Source: Craterilacuibacter sinensis (GTDB lineage Bacteria > Pseudomonadota > Gammaproteobacteria > Burkholderiales > Chromobacteriaceae). From it: a stretch of 64,000 nt of DNA. Made by a program: the position numbers and the translations under genes. The notes under the pieces are model-generated. The model was not told where the DNA came from, did not search any database, and saw nothing but the letters and a program-made list of their open reading frames with translations. Below are positions 1 through 9,530 of this stretch, piece by piece (within the stretch, counting starts at the first letter, position 1; every line of letters starts with the position of its first letter). The stretch spans positions 62,001 through 126,000 of the forward strand of contig NZ_WSSB01000004.1 of the NCBI RefSeq assembly GCF_009831765.1, in the 5' to 3' direction.

Positions 1-332
1 AAGAAAGCGTGCGGCTGTGGTTTCAGGCCAAGGAGCCGGGCGATGGCATGAATCTGCAGCCGGTCTTTCTCAATCTCGATTTTCACGAAACCTTCCGCGT
101 GCGCCGGGTTGATGCCTATGAGCGTCTGCTGCTGGATGTGATTCGCGGGCGTCTGGCGCTGTTTATGCGCCGTGAAGAGCTGGTCGAAGCCTGGCGCTGG
201 GTCGAGCCGATACTGGATGCCTGGCAGCAGGGCAAGGCGCTGCCGCGGCCTTATCCGGCCGGCACTTGGGGGCCGCCTGCTGCGAGTGCCCTGCCGGCAC
301 GTGATGGCGTGACCTGGCATGAGGAGTGCTGA
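1..332 (+). CDS. zwf: Glucose-6-phosphate 1-dehydrogenase, C-terminal part (partial)
   Basis: Only the last ~110 residues are in the window; the gene begins upstream and reads in the frame starting at base 3. The sequence carries the typical end of bacterial G6PDH: a FRVRRVDAYERLLLDVIRG helix region, the W-x-W-V-x-P-I-L segment and the terminal PYPAGTWGP...RDG..WHEE block. The enzyme oxidises glucose-6-phosphate to 6-phosphogluconolactone with NADP in the cytosolic pentose phosphate / Entner-Doudoroff entry. Its position directly before pgi puts both glucose-6-phosphate-consuming enzymes together. Identity is from recognised family sequence; the catalytic N-terminal part is not visible. Confidence 0.9.
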   Translation, partial: ESVRLWFQAKEPGDGMNLQPVFLNLDFHETFRVRRVDAYERLLLDVIRGRLALFMRREELVEAWRWVEPILDAWQQGKALPRPYPAGTWGPPAASALPARDGVTWHEEC

Positions 333-435
333 AGGGGGCATCTCTGAACGGGGATGGATCGCTGATGCATGAATGGCTTGTATCGCCAGCAGCACGCAAC
401 TGGAACCTCGCCTTACCCAAGCTAAAGGACTTAGC

Positions 436-2085
436 ATGACCCACCTGACCAAGCTGCCGGCCTGGGCTGCACTGTGGCAGCTCTTTGATGACAGCCAGCA
501 CATCCATATGCGCACGCTGTTTGCCGAGGATCCGGCGCGTGCCGAGCGTTATGCGCTGAATGTGGGCGGACTGTTCCTCGACTATTCCAAAAACCGCATC
601 AATGACCCGATTCTGGCGGCGCTGCTGACGCTGGCACAGCAGGCGGGCGTACCGCAGCAAATTGCCGCCATGTTTCGTGGCGACAAGATCAATACCACCG
701 AGCAGCGTGCGGCGCTGCATGTGGCGCTGCGCAACCGCAGCAACTGCCCTGTCTGCGTCGCTGGGCGTGATGTGATGCCGGACGTCAATGCGGTGCTCTC
801 GCGTATGGGGCGGTTTTGCCATGCGGTACGCTGCGGTGACTGGCTGGGCTATACCCGCCAGCCGATTACCGATGTGGTGAATATCGGCATAGGCGGCTCC
901 GATCTGGGGCCTTTGATGGTGTGTTCGGCACTCAAGCCCTTTGGCCACCCGCGCTTGCGCATGCATTTCGTGTCGAATGTCGATGGTGCGCAGCTCAAGG
1001 AGACGCTGCGGCAGGTACATGTGGAAACCACGCTGTTTGTGGTGGCCTCCAAGACCTTTACCACGCAGGAGACTCTGACCAATGCACTGACCGCGCGCGA
1101 GTGGTTTGTCGCGCATGCCGGCGACCCCGCGGCGGTGGCACAGCATTTTGTCGCGGTGTCGACCAACCGCCAGGCGGTGGCCGAGTTCGGCATTGATCCT
1201 GCGCATATGTTCGAGTTCTGGGACTGGGTGGGCGGGCGTTTTTCGCTGTGGTCAGCCATCGGCCTGCCCATCATGCTGTATCTGGGCGAGGAAAATTTTG
1301 GCGAGCTGCTGGATGGTGCCCATCTGATGGATGAACACTTTCGCCATGCACCGCTAAACGCCAATATGCCGGTACTGCTGGCCTTGATCGGCATCTGGTA
1401 TATCAATTTCTACGGTGGCGGCAGCCATGTGATCGCGCCTTACGACCAATATCTGCATCGCCTGCCGGCCTTTATCCAGCAGCTGGATATGGAGTCCAAC
1501 GGCAAGCAGGTATGTCGTGACGGCAGCCCGGTCGGGGTGGAAACCGCCCCCATCATCTGGGGCGAGACCGGCATCAATGGCCAGCATGCCTTTTTCCAGC
1601 TGCTGCATCAGGGTACGCATATTTCGCCTATCGATTTGATCGCCACGCTGGAGAACCGTGCGGGCCTGCCAGGTCACCATGAAATTCTGCTGGCCAATGT
1701 CTTTGCCCAGGCCGAGGCCTTTATGCGCGGCAAAACAGCGGATGAAGTGCGCGCCGAGCTGGCATCCCAAGGCCTGTCGGGGGATGCGCTGGCGCGCTTG
1801 CTGCCGCACAAGGTGTTTGCCGGCAACCGCCCGAGCAATACCTTGTTGCTGGCCCAGCTCAATCCGCGCAATCTGGGCACATTAGTGGCCTTGTACGAGC
1901 ACAAGATTTTCGTGCAGGGCACGATCTGGGGAATCAATAGTTTCGACCAGTGGGGGGTAGAGCTGGGCAAGCAGCTGGCGCGCACCATACACGGCGAGCT
2001 GACCGGGAAGGGCGCGGCGGGCGTACACGACAGTTCGACCGAACGCCTGATCCGCCTCTATTTGCAAAGCCGGCAGCTGGCATGA
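436..2085 (+). CDS. pgi: Glucose-6-phosphate isomerase
   Basis: Cytosolic isomerase interconverting glucose-6-phosphate and fructose-6-phosphate. The start at 436 gives 549 residues, the same length as the E. coli enzyme, and has an AAAGGA ribosome site six bases upstream; an in-frame ATG at 373 lacks one. The sugar-phosphate binding segment [11 protein letters not shown], the first PGI signature [13 protein letters not shown] (about residue 266) and the second signature [14 protein letters not shown] (about residue 499) are all intact. It lies about 100 bases after zwf, probably in one transcript, and is closed by a strong hairpin at 2086-2115. Confidence 0.96.
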   Translation: MTHLTKLPAWAALWQLFDDSQHIHMRTLFAEDPARAERYALNVGGLFLDYSKNRINDPILAALLTLAQQAGVPQQIAAMFRGDKINTTEQRAALHVALRNRSNCPVCVAGRDVMPDVNAVLSRMGRFCHAVRCGDWLGYTRQPITDVVNIGIGGSDLGPLMVCSALKPFGHPRLRMHFVSNVDGAQLKETLRQVHVETTLFVVASKTFTTQETLTNALTAREWFVAHAGDPAAVAQHFVAVSTNRQAVAEFGIDPAHMFEFWDWVGGRFSLWSAIGLPIMLYLGEENFGELLDGAHLMDEHFRHAPLNANMPVLLALIGIWYINFYGGGSHVIAPYDQYLHRLPAFIQQLDMESNGKQVCRDGSPVGVETAPIIWGETGINGQHAFFQLLHQGTHISPIDLIATLENRAGLPGHHEILLANVFAQAEAFMRGKTADEVRAELASQGLSGDALARLLPHKVFAGNRPSNTLLLAQLNPRNLGTLVALYEHKIFVQGTIWGINSFDQWGVELGKQLARTIHGELTGKGAAGVHDSSTERLIRLYLQSRQLA

Positions 2086-2115
2086 AAAAAGCGAAGCCTC
2101 AGGCTTCGCTTTTTT
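2086..2115. terminator. Bidirectional intrinsic terminator between pgi and rlpA
   Basis: GCGAAGCC and GGCTTCGC form a stem around a 3-base loop, with an A run on the left and a T run on the right. It can therefore stop transcription of pgi and of the convergent rlpA gene. Confidence 0.9.
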
Positions 2116-2134
2116 GTGGCTGAACAGGCAAGGC

Positions 2135-3007
2135 TCAGGTCATGACGATCTTCTTGCCAGTATTGAGCCGGTTGGCGGTATCGCTGGCGGCTTTTTGCGC
2201 AGCTGCCGGGGTTTCGAACGGCCCCATCTGCACGCGGTAAGCGCCCAGCTGTTTGACGATGGTCAGCTTCTCGTCATGCTGGTCCGGCAGCTTGGCCATC
2301 AGCTTTTTGATGCGTGCCTCAGCCTTGACCTTGGTCGCGTAGGAGCCCAGCTGCAGATAGATGGGCTTGTCCGACTTGGCCAGCTGTCTGGCCGGACGGG
2401 TGGCGATACGTTCGCCGTCACCGGCCGGGAATACGCGTTCGACCAGTACGTCGGCACTGCCCGACTTGATGTAGCCCAGCTGGTGTGCTGCCGCATACGA
2501 CAGATCCATCACCCGGTTTTTGTGAAACGGGCCACGGTCATTGATGCGCACAATCACCGACTGGCCGTTTTTCAGGTTGGTTACCTTGGCGTAAGACGGA
2601 ATCGGCAGCGTCGGATGGGCGCCGGTCATGGCGAACATATCGTAGCGTTCGCCGGACGAGGTCTTGCGACCGTGGAACTGCTTGCCATACCACGAGGCTT
2701 TGCCGCGGGTTTGAAAGGCTTCGTGGCTGGTGTCCGGGCGGAAACGCATGCCCAGCGCGCTATAAGGCAGATTGGCCGAACGTATCAGCGGTTCATCCTG
2801 CGGTACGGCATTGGGTAGCAGGTTGAGGTTGGCCGGGATGATTCTGGCCGGGCCGTCGTTCTGGAAGTAGGCCCCGCCCTTGCTGCTGGTTTTTTGTGGC
2901 GCTTTGGCCACGGGTTGAAGTTTGGCGTTGGCTGGCTGTGTGGTGGAACAGGCCACCAGTACAAGGCTGACAATTGTCAGCCACAACCATCGAAGAACAG
3001 ATTGCAT
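2135..3007 (-). CDS. rlpA: Septal ring lytic transglycosylase RlpA family lipoprotein
   Basis: Outer-membrane lipoprotein of the RlpA family, which cleaves denuded glycan strands at the division septum. The N-terminus is a lipoprotein signal ending LVLVAC, with Cys20 as the predicted lipidation site. The double-psi beta-barrel domain (about residues 100-190) carries the hallmark GKASWYGKQFHGRKTSSGE and RINDRGPF segments. A SPOR domain occupies the C-terminal ~75 residues (YLQLGSYATKVKAEARIKKL) and should bind septal peptidoglycan. AAAGGAG precedes the start at 3007. It converges on pgi and shares the terminator. Confidence 0.92.
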   Translation of the reverse strand: MQSVLRWLWLTIVSLVLVACSTTQPANAKLQPVAKAPQKTSSKGGAYFQNDGPARIIPANLNLLPNAVPQDEPLIRSANLPYSALGMRFRPDTSHEAFQTRGKASWYGKQFHGRKTSSGERYDMFAMTGAHPTLPIPSYAKVTNLKNGQSVIVRINDRGPFHKNRVMDLSYAAAHQLGYIKSGSADVLVERVFPAGDGERIATRPARQLAKSDKPIYLQLGSYATKVKAEARIKKLMAKLPDQHDEKLTIVKQLGAYRVQMGPFETPAAAQKAASDTANRLNTGKKIVMT

Positions 3008-3043
3008 CGGAGCTCCTTTATGCGGAGTGCCTAGCTGCGAATC

Positions 3044-3508
3044 TTAACTTCCTCCGGCAAAATCGATCTGCCGCCACGCCTCGAACACCATAACGGCGAC
3101 GGCATTGGACAGATTCATGCTGCGTGACTCGGGCCGCATTGGCAATCGCACCCGGCGCTCGGTCGGGAAGCCTGCAAGCAGGTTTTCCGGCAGACCGCGC
3201 GACTCGGGGCCGAACAACAGCACATCATTTGCTTCGAAAGCCACCTGGTCGTGCCGCGTGGCACCCTTGGTGGTGGCGGCGAAAATTCGCCGCCCGTGCA
3301 AGGCTGCCTGGCAGGCTTCCCAATCCTCGTGAACGATCATGCGCGCGTACTCGTGATAGTCGAGTCCGGCTCTGCGCAATTTCGCGTCATCAAGGGGAAA
3401 ACCCAGCGGTTTGACCAGGTGCAATTCGCAACCGGTATTGGCACATAAACGGATCACATTGCCCGTGTTGGGCGGTATTTCCGGCTGGTAAAGAACAACA
3501 GTAAACAT
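3044..3508 (-). CDS. trmL: tRNA (cytidine(34)-2'-O)-methyltransferase TrmL
   Basis: SPOUT-class methyltransferase that 2'-O-methylates the wobble base of tRNA-Leu isoacceptors using SAM. At 154 residues it is the usual length. The family opening MFTVVLYQPEIPPNTGNVIR, the central LLFGPESRGLP segment and the C-terminal LPMRPESRSMNLSNAVAVM knot motif are all present. It lies 36 bases upstream of rlpA on the same strand, so the two may be co-transcribed. Confidence 0.93.
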   Translation of the reverse strand: MFTVVLYQPEIPPNTGNVIRLCANTGCELHLVKPLGFPLDDAKLRRAGLDYHEYARMIVHEDWEACQAALHGRRIFAATTKGATRHDQVAFEANDVLLFGPESRGLPENLLAGFPTERRVRLPMRPESRSMNLSNAVAVMVFEAWRQIDFAGGS

Positions 3509-3547
3509 CGTTGCGACCTGGATTGTTCCAAGAATTCAAAAGGTTGG

Positions 3548-4258
3548 TCAAGTTTTCGAGTAAAAAACCCTGGCCAGCACCCAGGCTTCGACCCGTTTTG
3601 CCCCCTGTTTTTTGAGGCTGAGGGCCAGCTCGGACAGGGTGGCGCCACTGGTGGCGACATCGTCGACAATGGCGACGCAAAGCCCGTCTACACGGTGCTT
3701 TACACGAAAAGCATGACTGACGTTGTGCCGCCTCTGGCGCTGGTTCAGACGGGCCTGAGGCGGGGTGTTGCGTATCCGCTCACATAGTGTGCTGTTAAGC
3801 GGGGCGTTTATTCTACCAGCGAACGCGCGGGCAAGCTCCAGACTCTGGTTGAAGCCGCGCTCCATGCGTCTTGCATCGGCTAGCGGCACGGCCACGACCA
3901 GATCCGGCTGCACGATGGCGGGCGGTGCCAGTTCGGCCAGCAAGAATGCCAGACTGCCGGCCAGATCCAGGCGTTTGCCGTACTTGAATGCCTGTATCAC
4001 GCCATCCAGCGGATAGTCGTATAACAAGGCGGCGTGCAGGACGTCGAAGGCGGGCGGCTGGCGCAGGCAGCGGCCGCAGATCTGGGCAAAGGGCGAAGCT
4101 TGGGCGCAGCGCGGACAGACTTCGGCCGGCAGGCGGACAAGATCGGCCAGGCAAGCCGCACAAACGCCATGACGGGTGCCGGCTGCGGCACAAAACAGAC
4201 AGATCTGCTTAAATGGCAGGCAGTTGTCAACAATATGTCTGATGAAGTTTGACGGCAC
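3548..4258 (-). CDS. comF: ComF family phosphoribosyltransferase-like protein
   Basis: ComF homologue, a family needed for DNA uptake in competent bacteria; biochemical role uncertain. An N-terminal zinc-finger-like region has CLFC, CxxC and CPRC..CGRC cysteine pairs. It is followed by a type-I phosphoribosyltransferase fold with the PRPP-loop motif VAIVDDVATSGATLSE near the C-terminus. I chose the GTG at 4258 (236 residues) because it puts the cysteine cluster at the usual place and has a G-rich site upstream. An ATG at 4444 would add 62 atypical residues and overlap bioB. Divergent from bioB with a 51-base gap. Confidence 0.87.
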   Translation of the reverse strand: MPSNFIRHIVDNCLPFKQICLFCAAAGTRHGVCAACLADLVRLPAEVCPRCAQASPFAQICGRCLRQPPAFDVLHAALLYDYPLDGVIQAFKYGKRLDLAGSLAFLLAELAPPAIVQPDLVVAVPLADARRMERGFNQSLELARAFAGRINAPLNSTLCERIRNTPPQARLNQRQRRHNVSHAFRVKHRVDGLCVAIVDDVATSGATLSELALSLKKQGAKRVEAWVLARVFYSKT

Positions 4259-4309
4259 GGGTGCCCCCGCTGATGATGCCTTGATTCCATCAAGATAGAT
4301 TTGATCGCC

Positions 4310-5293
4310 ATGACCCACAGCACGATTGTTTTTCAGCGCCCGGCCAGCCCGCATCCACAGAGCACGCTCTGGCAGGTCGAAGAGATAGAGGCCTTGTTTG
4401 CCCTGCCATTTATGGAACTGGTGTTTCGTGCCGCCGAAGTTCACCGCCAGTTTTTCGACCCGAACAAGGTGCAGCTGTCTACCCTGCTATCGATCAAGAC
4501 CGGGGGCTGTCCGGAAGACTGTGGCTATTGTCCGCAATCGGTGCATCACGAAACGCCGGTCGACAACCAGCCCATGCTCAGTGCCGAGCAGGTCGTGGAG
4601 GTCGCCCGTATCGCCAGGGAAAACGGTGCCAGCCGTTTCTGCATGGGCGCCGCCTGGCGCGGTCCCAAGGATGCCGACCTGCAAAAGACGCTGGCCATGG
4701 TGAGTGAAGTCAAGGCGCTGGGGCTGGAAACCTGCGCCACCTTCGGCATGCTGGCCGACGGTCAGGCCGAGCAGCTCAAGGCGGCGGGGCTTGATTACTA
4801 CAACCACAACCTCGATACCTCCCCCGACAAGTACGGCGATATTATCCACAGCCGCGAATACCAAGACCGTATGGACACGCTGGGCAAGGTGCGCAAGGCC
4901 GGGCTGAATGTGTGCTGTGGCGGTATTGTCGGCATGGACGAGACGCGCCAGGACCGCGCCGGCCTGATTGCGCAGCTGGCCAACCTCGATCCGCAGCCGG
5001 AGTCGGTACCGATCAATAATCTGGTCAAGGTGGACGGTACGCCGCTGGCTGACGCCGAAGAGATAGACTGGACCGAGTTTGTGCGGGCGATTGCGGTCGC
5101 GCGCCTGACCATGCCCAAGAGCTATGTCCGCTTGTCGGCCGGGCGGCGCGGCATGCCGGAGGCGATGCAGGCGCTATGCTTTCTTGCCGGTGCCAACTCC
5201 ATCTTCTATGGCGACAAATTACTGACCACCGGTAACCCGGATGTGGCCGCCGATCGTGCGCTGATGGACAAGCTGGATCTGTCTGCCCTATAG
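4310..5293 (+). CDS. bioB: Biotin synthase
   Basis: Radical SAM enzyme that inserts sulfur into dethiobiotin to make biotin, the last pathway step. The cluster motif CPEDCGYC supplies Cys67, Cys71 and Cys74 for the 4Fe-4S centre. The family segments [37 protein letters not shown] and the terminal RLSAGR and [13 protein letters not shown] are present, consistent with the auxiliary 2Fe-2S site. The start at 4310 gives 327 residues; a TTG three codons earlier is possible. bioF follows after 116 bases. Confidence 0.96.
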   Translation: MTHSTIVFQRPASPHPQSTLWQVEEIEALFALPFMELVFRAAEVHRQFFDPNKVQLSTLLSIKTGGCPEDCGYCPQSVHHETPVDNQPMLSAEQVVEVARIARENGASRFCMGAAWRGPKDADLQKTLAMVSEVKALGLETCATFGMLADGQAEQLKAAGLDYYNHNLDTSPDKYGDIIHSREYQDRMDTLGKVRKAGLNVCCGGIVGMDETRQDRAGLIAQLANLDPQPESVPINNLVKVDGTPLADAEEIDWTEFVRAIAVARLTMPKSYVRLSAGRRGMPEAMQALCFLAGANSIFYGDKLLTTGNPDVAADRALMDKLDLSAL

Positions 5294-5313
5294 GCCGCAG
5301 GATGCGGTGACGC

Positions 5314-5342
5314 TTGCCGATTTTCGGTATTTTGTTTATAAG
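5314..5342 (+). promoter_or_regulatory. Candidate sigma-70 promoter before bioF
   Basis: TTGCCG (5314-5319) and TATAAG (5337-5342) are separated by 17 bases in an unusually AT-rich gap between bioB and bioF. It may give bioF and the downstream GGDEF/EAL gene their own transcription. Prediction from consensus only. Confidence 0.4.
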
Positions 5343-5409
5343 ATAGGCGAGTATTGATAGGCTTAAAGATATTACATTGTATTGAATGCCGTGCGGAGAG
5401 TATCCTTTT

Positions 5410-6549
5410 ATGCAACACCATGAGCTAGCCGCCCAGTTGGCAGCGTTGCAGCAGCGGCACCAATACCGCCAGCGCGTGCGACTGGATAGCCCGCAGGGTG
5501 TGCATGTCAGCCTGAACGGGGGCGAGACGCTGTCTTTTGCCAGCAATGATTATCTGGGGCTGGCCAATCATCCGGCGCTGGTCGACACCGCGCGCGAAGC
5601 CATGCTGCGTTGGGGTGTCGGAGCGGGTGCATCGCATCTGGTCACCGGGCATAGCGCGGCGCATGAGGAAGCCGAGGCGGTACTGGCCGACTGGATAGGT
5701 ACGCCGGAAGCGCTGCTGTTCGGTTGTGGTTATCTGGCCAATCAGGCGGTGATGACGGCGCTGCTAGGACGGGGTGACGAGGTGTTTGCCGACAAGCTCA
5801 ACCACGCTTCGCTGAATGATGGTGCCTTGTTATCGCGGGCGCGTTTACGCCGCTTTCGCCATAACGACCTTGCCCAGCTGGAAAGCCTGTTGCAGAACAG
5901 TCGTGCCCGCACCCGTATGATTGTGGTCGATGCGGTGTACAGCATGGATGGAGACGAGGCACCGTTGCCGGCTTTGCTCGATCTGGCACGCCGTTACGAT
6001 GCCTGGCTTTTTCTCGATGATGCTCACGGTTTCGGCATCAGCGGTGGCGGGCGCGGGGCGCTCACAGAATATGCCCTGCATGACCCCCGGGTCATCTATA
6101 TGGCGACGCTGGGCAAGGCGGCAGGCGTTTCCGGTGCGGTGGTGGCCGGCAGTCGCGAGTTGTGTGCATGGCTGGTCAATCGCGCGCGCGCGTATATCTA
6201 CACCACCGCCAGTCCGCCTGCACTGGCGGTGACGGTCAGCCGTGCCGTCGGCCTGATCCGGGACGAGGCCTGGCGGCGAGAACGTCTGGCGGGGCATATT
6301 GCCAGGGTACAGGCGGCCAGTTTGCCTTATCCCGTGCTGGCTTCCCGTTTTGCCATACAGGCGCTCATGGTTGGCACGAATAGTGCAACGCTTGCCTTGG
6401 CGGAGCGTCTGGCGCGTGCTGGTGTGTGGGTACCCGCCATACGCCCGCCTACGGTGCCTGCCGGCACAGCCAGGCTGCGTATTTCGCTGTCGGCTGCTCA
6501 TAGCGAACAGGATATTGAGGCGCTACTGGTGGCGCTGTGCCGGTCTTAG
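5410..6549 (+). CDS. bioF: 8-amino-7-oxononanoate synthase
   Basis: PLP enzyme condensing pimeloyl-ACP with alanine to give KAPA, the first step of biotin ring assembly. The start at 5410 (379 residues) is supported by GGAGAG nine bases upstream; an ATG at 5386 lacks a site. Conserved features are SNDYLGLANHP, the GAGASHLVTGH loop, the PLP aspartate/histidine in LDDAHGFG, and the Schiff-base lysine in ATLGKAAGVSGA. The other two biotin genes, bioH and bioC, are displaced to 11435 onwards by two signalling genes. Confidence 0.95.
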   Translation: MQHHELAAQLAALQQRHQYRQRVRLDSPQGVHVSLNGGETLSFASNDYLGLANHPALVDTAREAMLRWGVGAGASHLVTGHSAAHEEAEAVLADWIGTPEALLFGCGYLANQAVMTALLGRGDEVFADKLNHASLNDGALLSRARLRRFRHNDLAQLESLLQNSRARTRMIVVDAVYSMDGDEAPLPALLDLARRYDAWLFLDDAHGFGISGGGRGALTEYALHDPRVIYMATLGKAAGVSGAVVAGSRELCAWLVNRARAYIYTTASPPALAVTVSRAVGLIRDEAWRRERLAGHIARVQAASLPYPVLASRFAIQALMVGTNSATLALAERLARAGVWVPAIRPPTVPAGTARLRISLSAAHSEQDIEALLVALCRS

Positions 6550-6597
6550 CCGGCTGTTGACGTATTACCCTTCTGCAGCAGATAGATAACGAGAATA

Positions 6598-9441
6598 ATG
6601 CGAATGATGGATGCGCTGGAAAACAACGGGCGGCTAATCGAGGGGGCACGGGAAGCCTTGGCTTTATTGCGTCAGGCCGGCCCGATGGATACGGCGGCCA
6701 TCTGGCTCAGGCAAGGACGCTACTGGCATTGTCTGGCCAGCGACGGCGCAGGGACATTATCTCCTCATCCTGCACCGGCCTCCCTGCCCGAGGGGGCTGT
6801 GCGGCATGAGCTTTCGTTGAACAGTCGCTATGGTGTCATGCTGCTGTGGCATGGCGCCGTGCATCTGGCTCAGTCGCCATGGTGCCAGATGGCTGGCCAG
6901 CTGCTGCTTAGCCGGCTTGAGGGCGCTGTGCTGGAGCAGGCGCTGGTACGATCGCGTCTGGAGCAGCACATCCTGCTGGATATTGCTACGCTAGCCAGTC
7001 ATGCCCAGAGTATGGAAGCCTTTCTTGCCCGCCTGCCCGGCTTGCTGTCACAACTGATCCCCGCTTGTGATCTGGTGCTGACCCTGTCCGATGAGGGCGG
7101 CGGTCTGCTGCATTTGTCTCCTGTTCCGTTAGCGGGAGAGTCCGGACAAAAGGCCTCCGCTGCACGACCTGCCGAGCTGGCTGGTGCTCTGGCCACAGCG
7201 GTGTGCATGGCCGCTAAACCCAGATTGCTGGATACGCGCCGCATTTTGGCGTTTTGCGTGCAAGCAGATCTGCCATCGCTTGTACGCCTGCCTCGCTTCT
7301 GTCTCTGCCTGCCCTTGCTCATCTGCGGCGATCAGGCGTACAGCGCATTGACGGTACAGGTTTTTGACCCGGCGCAGCGTTACGACCGGCAGTCATTAAG
7401 CCTGTTTTTGCGTCTGGCGCGGCATGTAGCGTCATTGTTCGGCCATGTTTGCGAACGCTACCGGCTGGTACGGACGGCGCGCTGCTTTGAGCATGAGCTG
7501 GAGGCTAACCGTCTGCGTCTGCATGCAGAGCAGGGCGAGCGCCATCATGCACAAAAATTGATGCGTGCCTTGTTTGGCATTGCCAATCTATCCAATAGCA
7601 GCTTGTCGCTGCCGGCTTTTCTGGCGGGTGTGCATCGGGAGCTGCAGGGTTTGCTCAGCTGCAGCGGCTGTATGGTTGCCCTGTATGATGCCGAACAGGA
7701 TAGGCTCACGTTCCCCTATGGTGCGGATGCTTTTGTTCCGAATGACCCCATGATGACGATGCGGGCAGGCCCGGTCGAGCAGGTCTTGCATAGCGGCCGC
7801 ACCCTGTTGCTCAATGGCAGCGCCTTGTTAAGGTCTATTTCCGGCAAAGGCGGAGAAGGCTTGGTGAGCTGGTTGGGCGTGCCTGTGTATAGCAATCGGG
7901 AGCTCAAGGGCGTGGTGGCAGTGTTCAGTCGCGACAGCAATCTGCGCTACAGCTATCGCGAGCAGGAGTTGCTGGAGAGTGTGGCCGATCATATCGGCGG
8001 CGCCCTGACACAACTGCAGGCGAGCGCGGCGTTGCAACTGGCCAATAGCGCGCTGGAAGAGCGCGTACGCGAGCGGACACTGGCGCTGGATACCGTCAAT
8101 GCCCGGCTCAAGCACGATACATTGCATGATGTACTGACCGGCCTGCCCAATCGTGCCTATTTCAACCAGACGCTGCAGTCTAACTGGCAGGCTTATAGCC
8201 GTGATGGGCGCCAGTGTTTTGCCGTCTTGTTTATCGACCTGGATCGTTTCAAGCTGATCAACGATACCCTGGGACATCAGGCCGGGGATGCCTTGCTGCA
8301 TGAAGCCGGTGCCCGCATACGCCATTGCCTGCGACCGCATGATTTTTTGGCCAGGCTGGGAGGGGACGAGTTTGCGCTGATCTTGCAGCGGGTGGAGTCG
8401 ACCGCACGCAGTGAACAGATCGCACAACGTATCGTGGATGAATTCGAGCGCCCCATGCTGCTAGGCGGGCGTGAAGTGTTTGCGACGGTCAGTATCGGCG
8501 CAGTGCTGGCCGACAGCCAGTATTACCAGCGCGCGGAGGATTTGCTGCGCGATGCGGATCTGGCGATGTACCGCACCAAGCAAAGCGGTCGCCACGGCTA
8601 TACCTTGTTCAATCACCATTTTCGCGAGAATCAGGCCGATTTGCTGGCGCTGGAAGCCGATCTGCGGCGCGCGCTTGATGTCGATGACCAGCTGATCCCG
8701 TACTACCAGCCTTTCATCGATAGCCATAGCCAACGGCTGACCGGTTTCGAGGCACTGGTGCGCTGGCATCATCCCGAGCGGGGACTGATTTCGCCGGCCG
8801 AGTTCTTGCCCATGGCGCAGGAGTCGGGTCTGATTCGGCGGCTGGATCGTTACATGATAGAGCAGGGTTGTGCCCAGCTGGCGGCTTGGCATGATGAGGG
8901 CTATGGCGGCGAGACCTTGTCCTTGCATATCAATCTGTCTTCGGAAAACCTGCGCGATACGAGCTTGCCATCCTGGCTGGAGGCTTTGCTGACCCGATTG
9001 GCGTTGCCGCCGGCGCTGCTTTATCTGGAAGTGACGGAAAGCGCGCTGATCGATATGCCTGAAGTGGCTGCGCAAGTGATGCATGCCCTGCATCAATTGG
9101 GCGTACGTCTGGCGCTGGATGATTTCGGTACCGGCTACTCGGCCTTGGCTTATCTGCATCGTTACCAGTTCGATGTGTTGAAAATAGACCAGGCGTTTGT
9201 GCGCGAAGTCGATGTCCATACCGAGTCCCGCGCTATTGTGCGGGCTATCCTGGCATTGGCTCAGGCCTTGCATCTGGACGTTGTGGCCGAAGGGGTAGAA
9301 ACATTCAGCCAGCTTTCTGCCTTGCGCGAGCTGGGCTGTCCCAAGTTGCAGGGCTATTATTTTGCCCGGCCACAGCCTGCGGCTGCTATCGCATGGGAAG
9401 GTTTACAGGCTTTGGCGCTAGAAAGCCCTTGTTGCCACTGA
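6598..9441 (+). CDS. GAF-GAF-GGDEF-EAL cyclic-di-GMP turnover protein
   Basis: Cytosolic protein of 947 residues with no membrane segment. Two GAF-like regions can be placed at about 90-290 and 325-480, followed by a coiled-coil linker (LEERVRERTLALDTVN). The diguanylate cyclase domain has an intact GGDEF at residues 588-592, and the phosphodiesterase domain an intact EAL at 718-720, plus DDFGTGYSAL, KIDQAFV and EGVE. Both active sites therefore look competent to make and degrade c-di-GMP, with GAF sensing. It starts 48 bases after bioF on the same strand and may share its transcript. The ligand of the GAF domains cannot be told from sequence. Confidence 0.92.
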   Translation: MRMMDALENNGRLIEGAREALALLRQAGPMDTAAIWLRQGRYWHCLASDGAGTLSPHPAPASLPEGAVRHELSLNSRYGVMLLWHGAVHLAQSPWCQMAGQLLLSRLEGAVLEQALVRSRLEQHILLDIATLASHAQSMEAFLARLPGLLSQLIPACDLVLTLSDEGGGLLHLSPVPLAGESGQKASAARPAELAGALATAVCMAAKPRLLDTRRILAFCVQADLPSLVRLPRFCLCLPLLICGDQAYSALTVQVFDPAQRYDRQSLSLFLRLARHVASLFGHVCERYRLVRTARCFEHELEANRLRLHAEQGERHHAQKLMRALFGIANLSNSSLSLPAFLAGVHRELQGLLSCSGCMVALYDAEQDRLTFPYGADAFVPNDPMMTMRAGPVEQVLHSGRTLLLNGSALLRSISGKGGEGLVSWLGVPVYSNRELKGVVAVFSRDSNLRYSYREQELLESVADHIGGALTQLQASAALQLANSALEERVRERTLALDTVNARLKHDTLHDVLTGLPNRAYFNQTLQSNWQAYSRDGRQCFAVLFIDLDRFKLINDTLGHQAGDALLHEAGARIRHCLRPHDFLARLGGDEFALILQRVESTARSEQIAQRIVDEFERPMLLGGREVFATVSIGAVLADSQYYQRAEDLLRDADLAMYRTKQSGRHGYTLFNHHFRENQADLLALEADLRRALDVDDQLIPYYQPFIDSHSQRLTGFEALVRWHHPERGLISPAEFLPMAQESGLIRRLDRYMIEQGCAQLAAWHDEGYGGETLSLHINLSSENLRDTSLPSWLEALLTRLALPPALLYLEVTESALIDMPEVAAQVMHALHQLGVRLALDDFGTGYSALAYLHRYQFDVLKIDQAFVREVDVHTESRAIVRAILALAQALHLDVVAEGVETFSQLSALRELGCPKLQGYYFARPQPAAAIAWEGLQALALESPCCH

Positions 9442-9478
9442 TCCGGCTGGCCATGTCGCACCATTTTGCGGTGTGAAT

Positions 9479-9516
9479 AAAGCACGGGCCCCGCAAATAG
9501 CGGGGCTCGTGCTTTT
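9479..9516. terminator. Bidirectional terminator between GGDEF/EAL and CHASE4 genes
   Basis: A 15-bp stem (AAGCACGGGCCCCGC against GCGGGGCTCGTGCTT, one mismatch) with a 5-base loop, and A/T tracts on both sides. It serves both convergent signalling genes. Confidence 0.88.
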
Positions 9517-9530
9517 ATTCCCGGTCGGGG

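Noticed and set aside
163-1206. Long minus-strand frame opposite pgi
   Set aside because: Antisense to a clearly conserved gene, no family resemblance; typical of GC-rich coding shadow.
6181-6196. CG-dinucleotide run in bioF with Z-DNA potential
   Set aside because: Explained by the Arg-Ala-Arg-Ala codons of bioF; no other sign of function.
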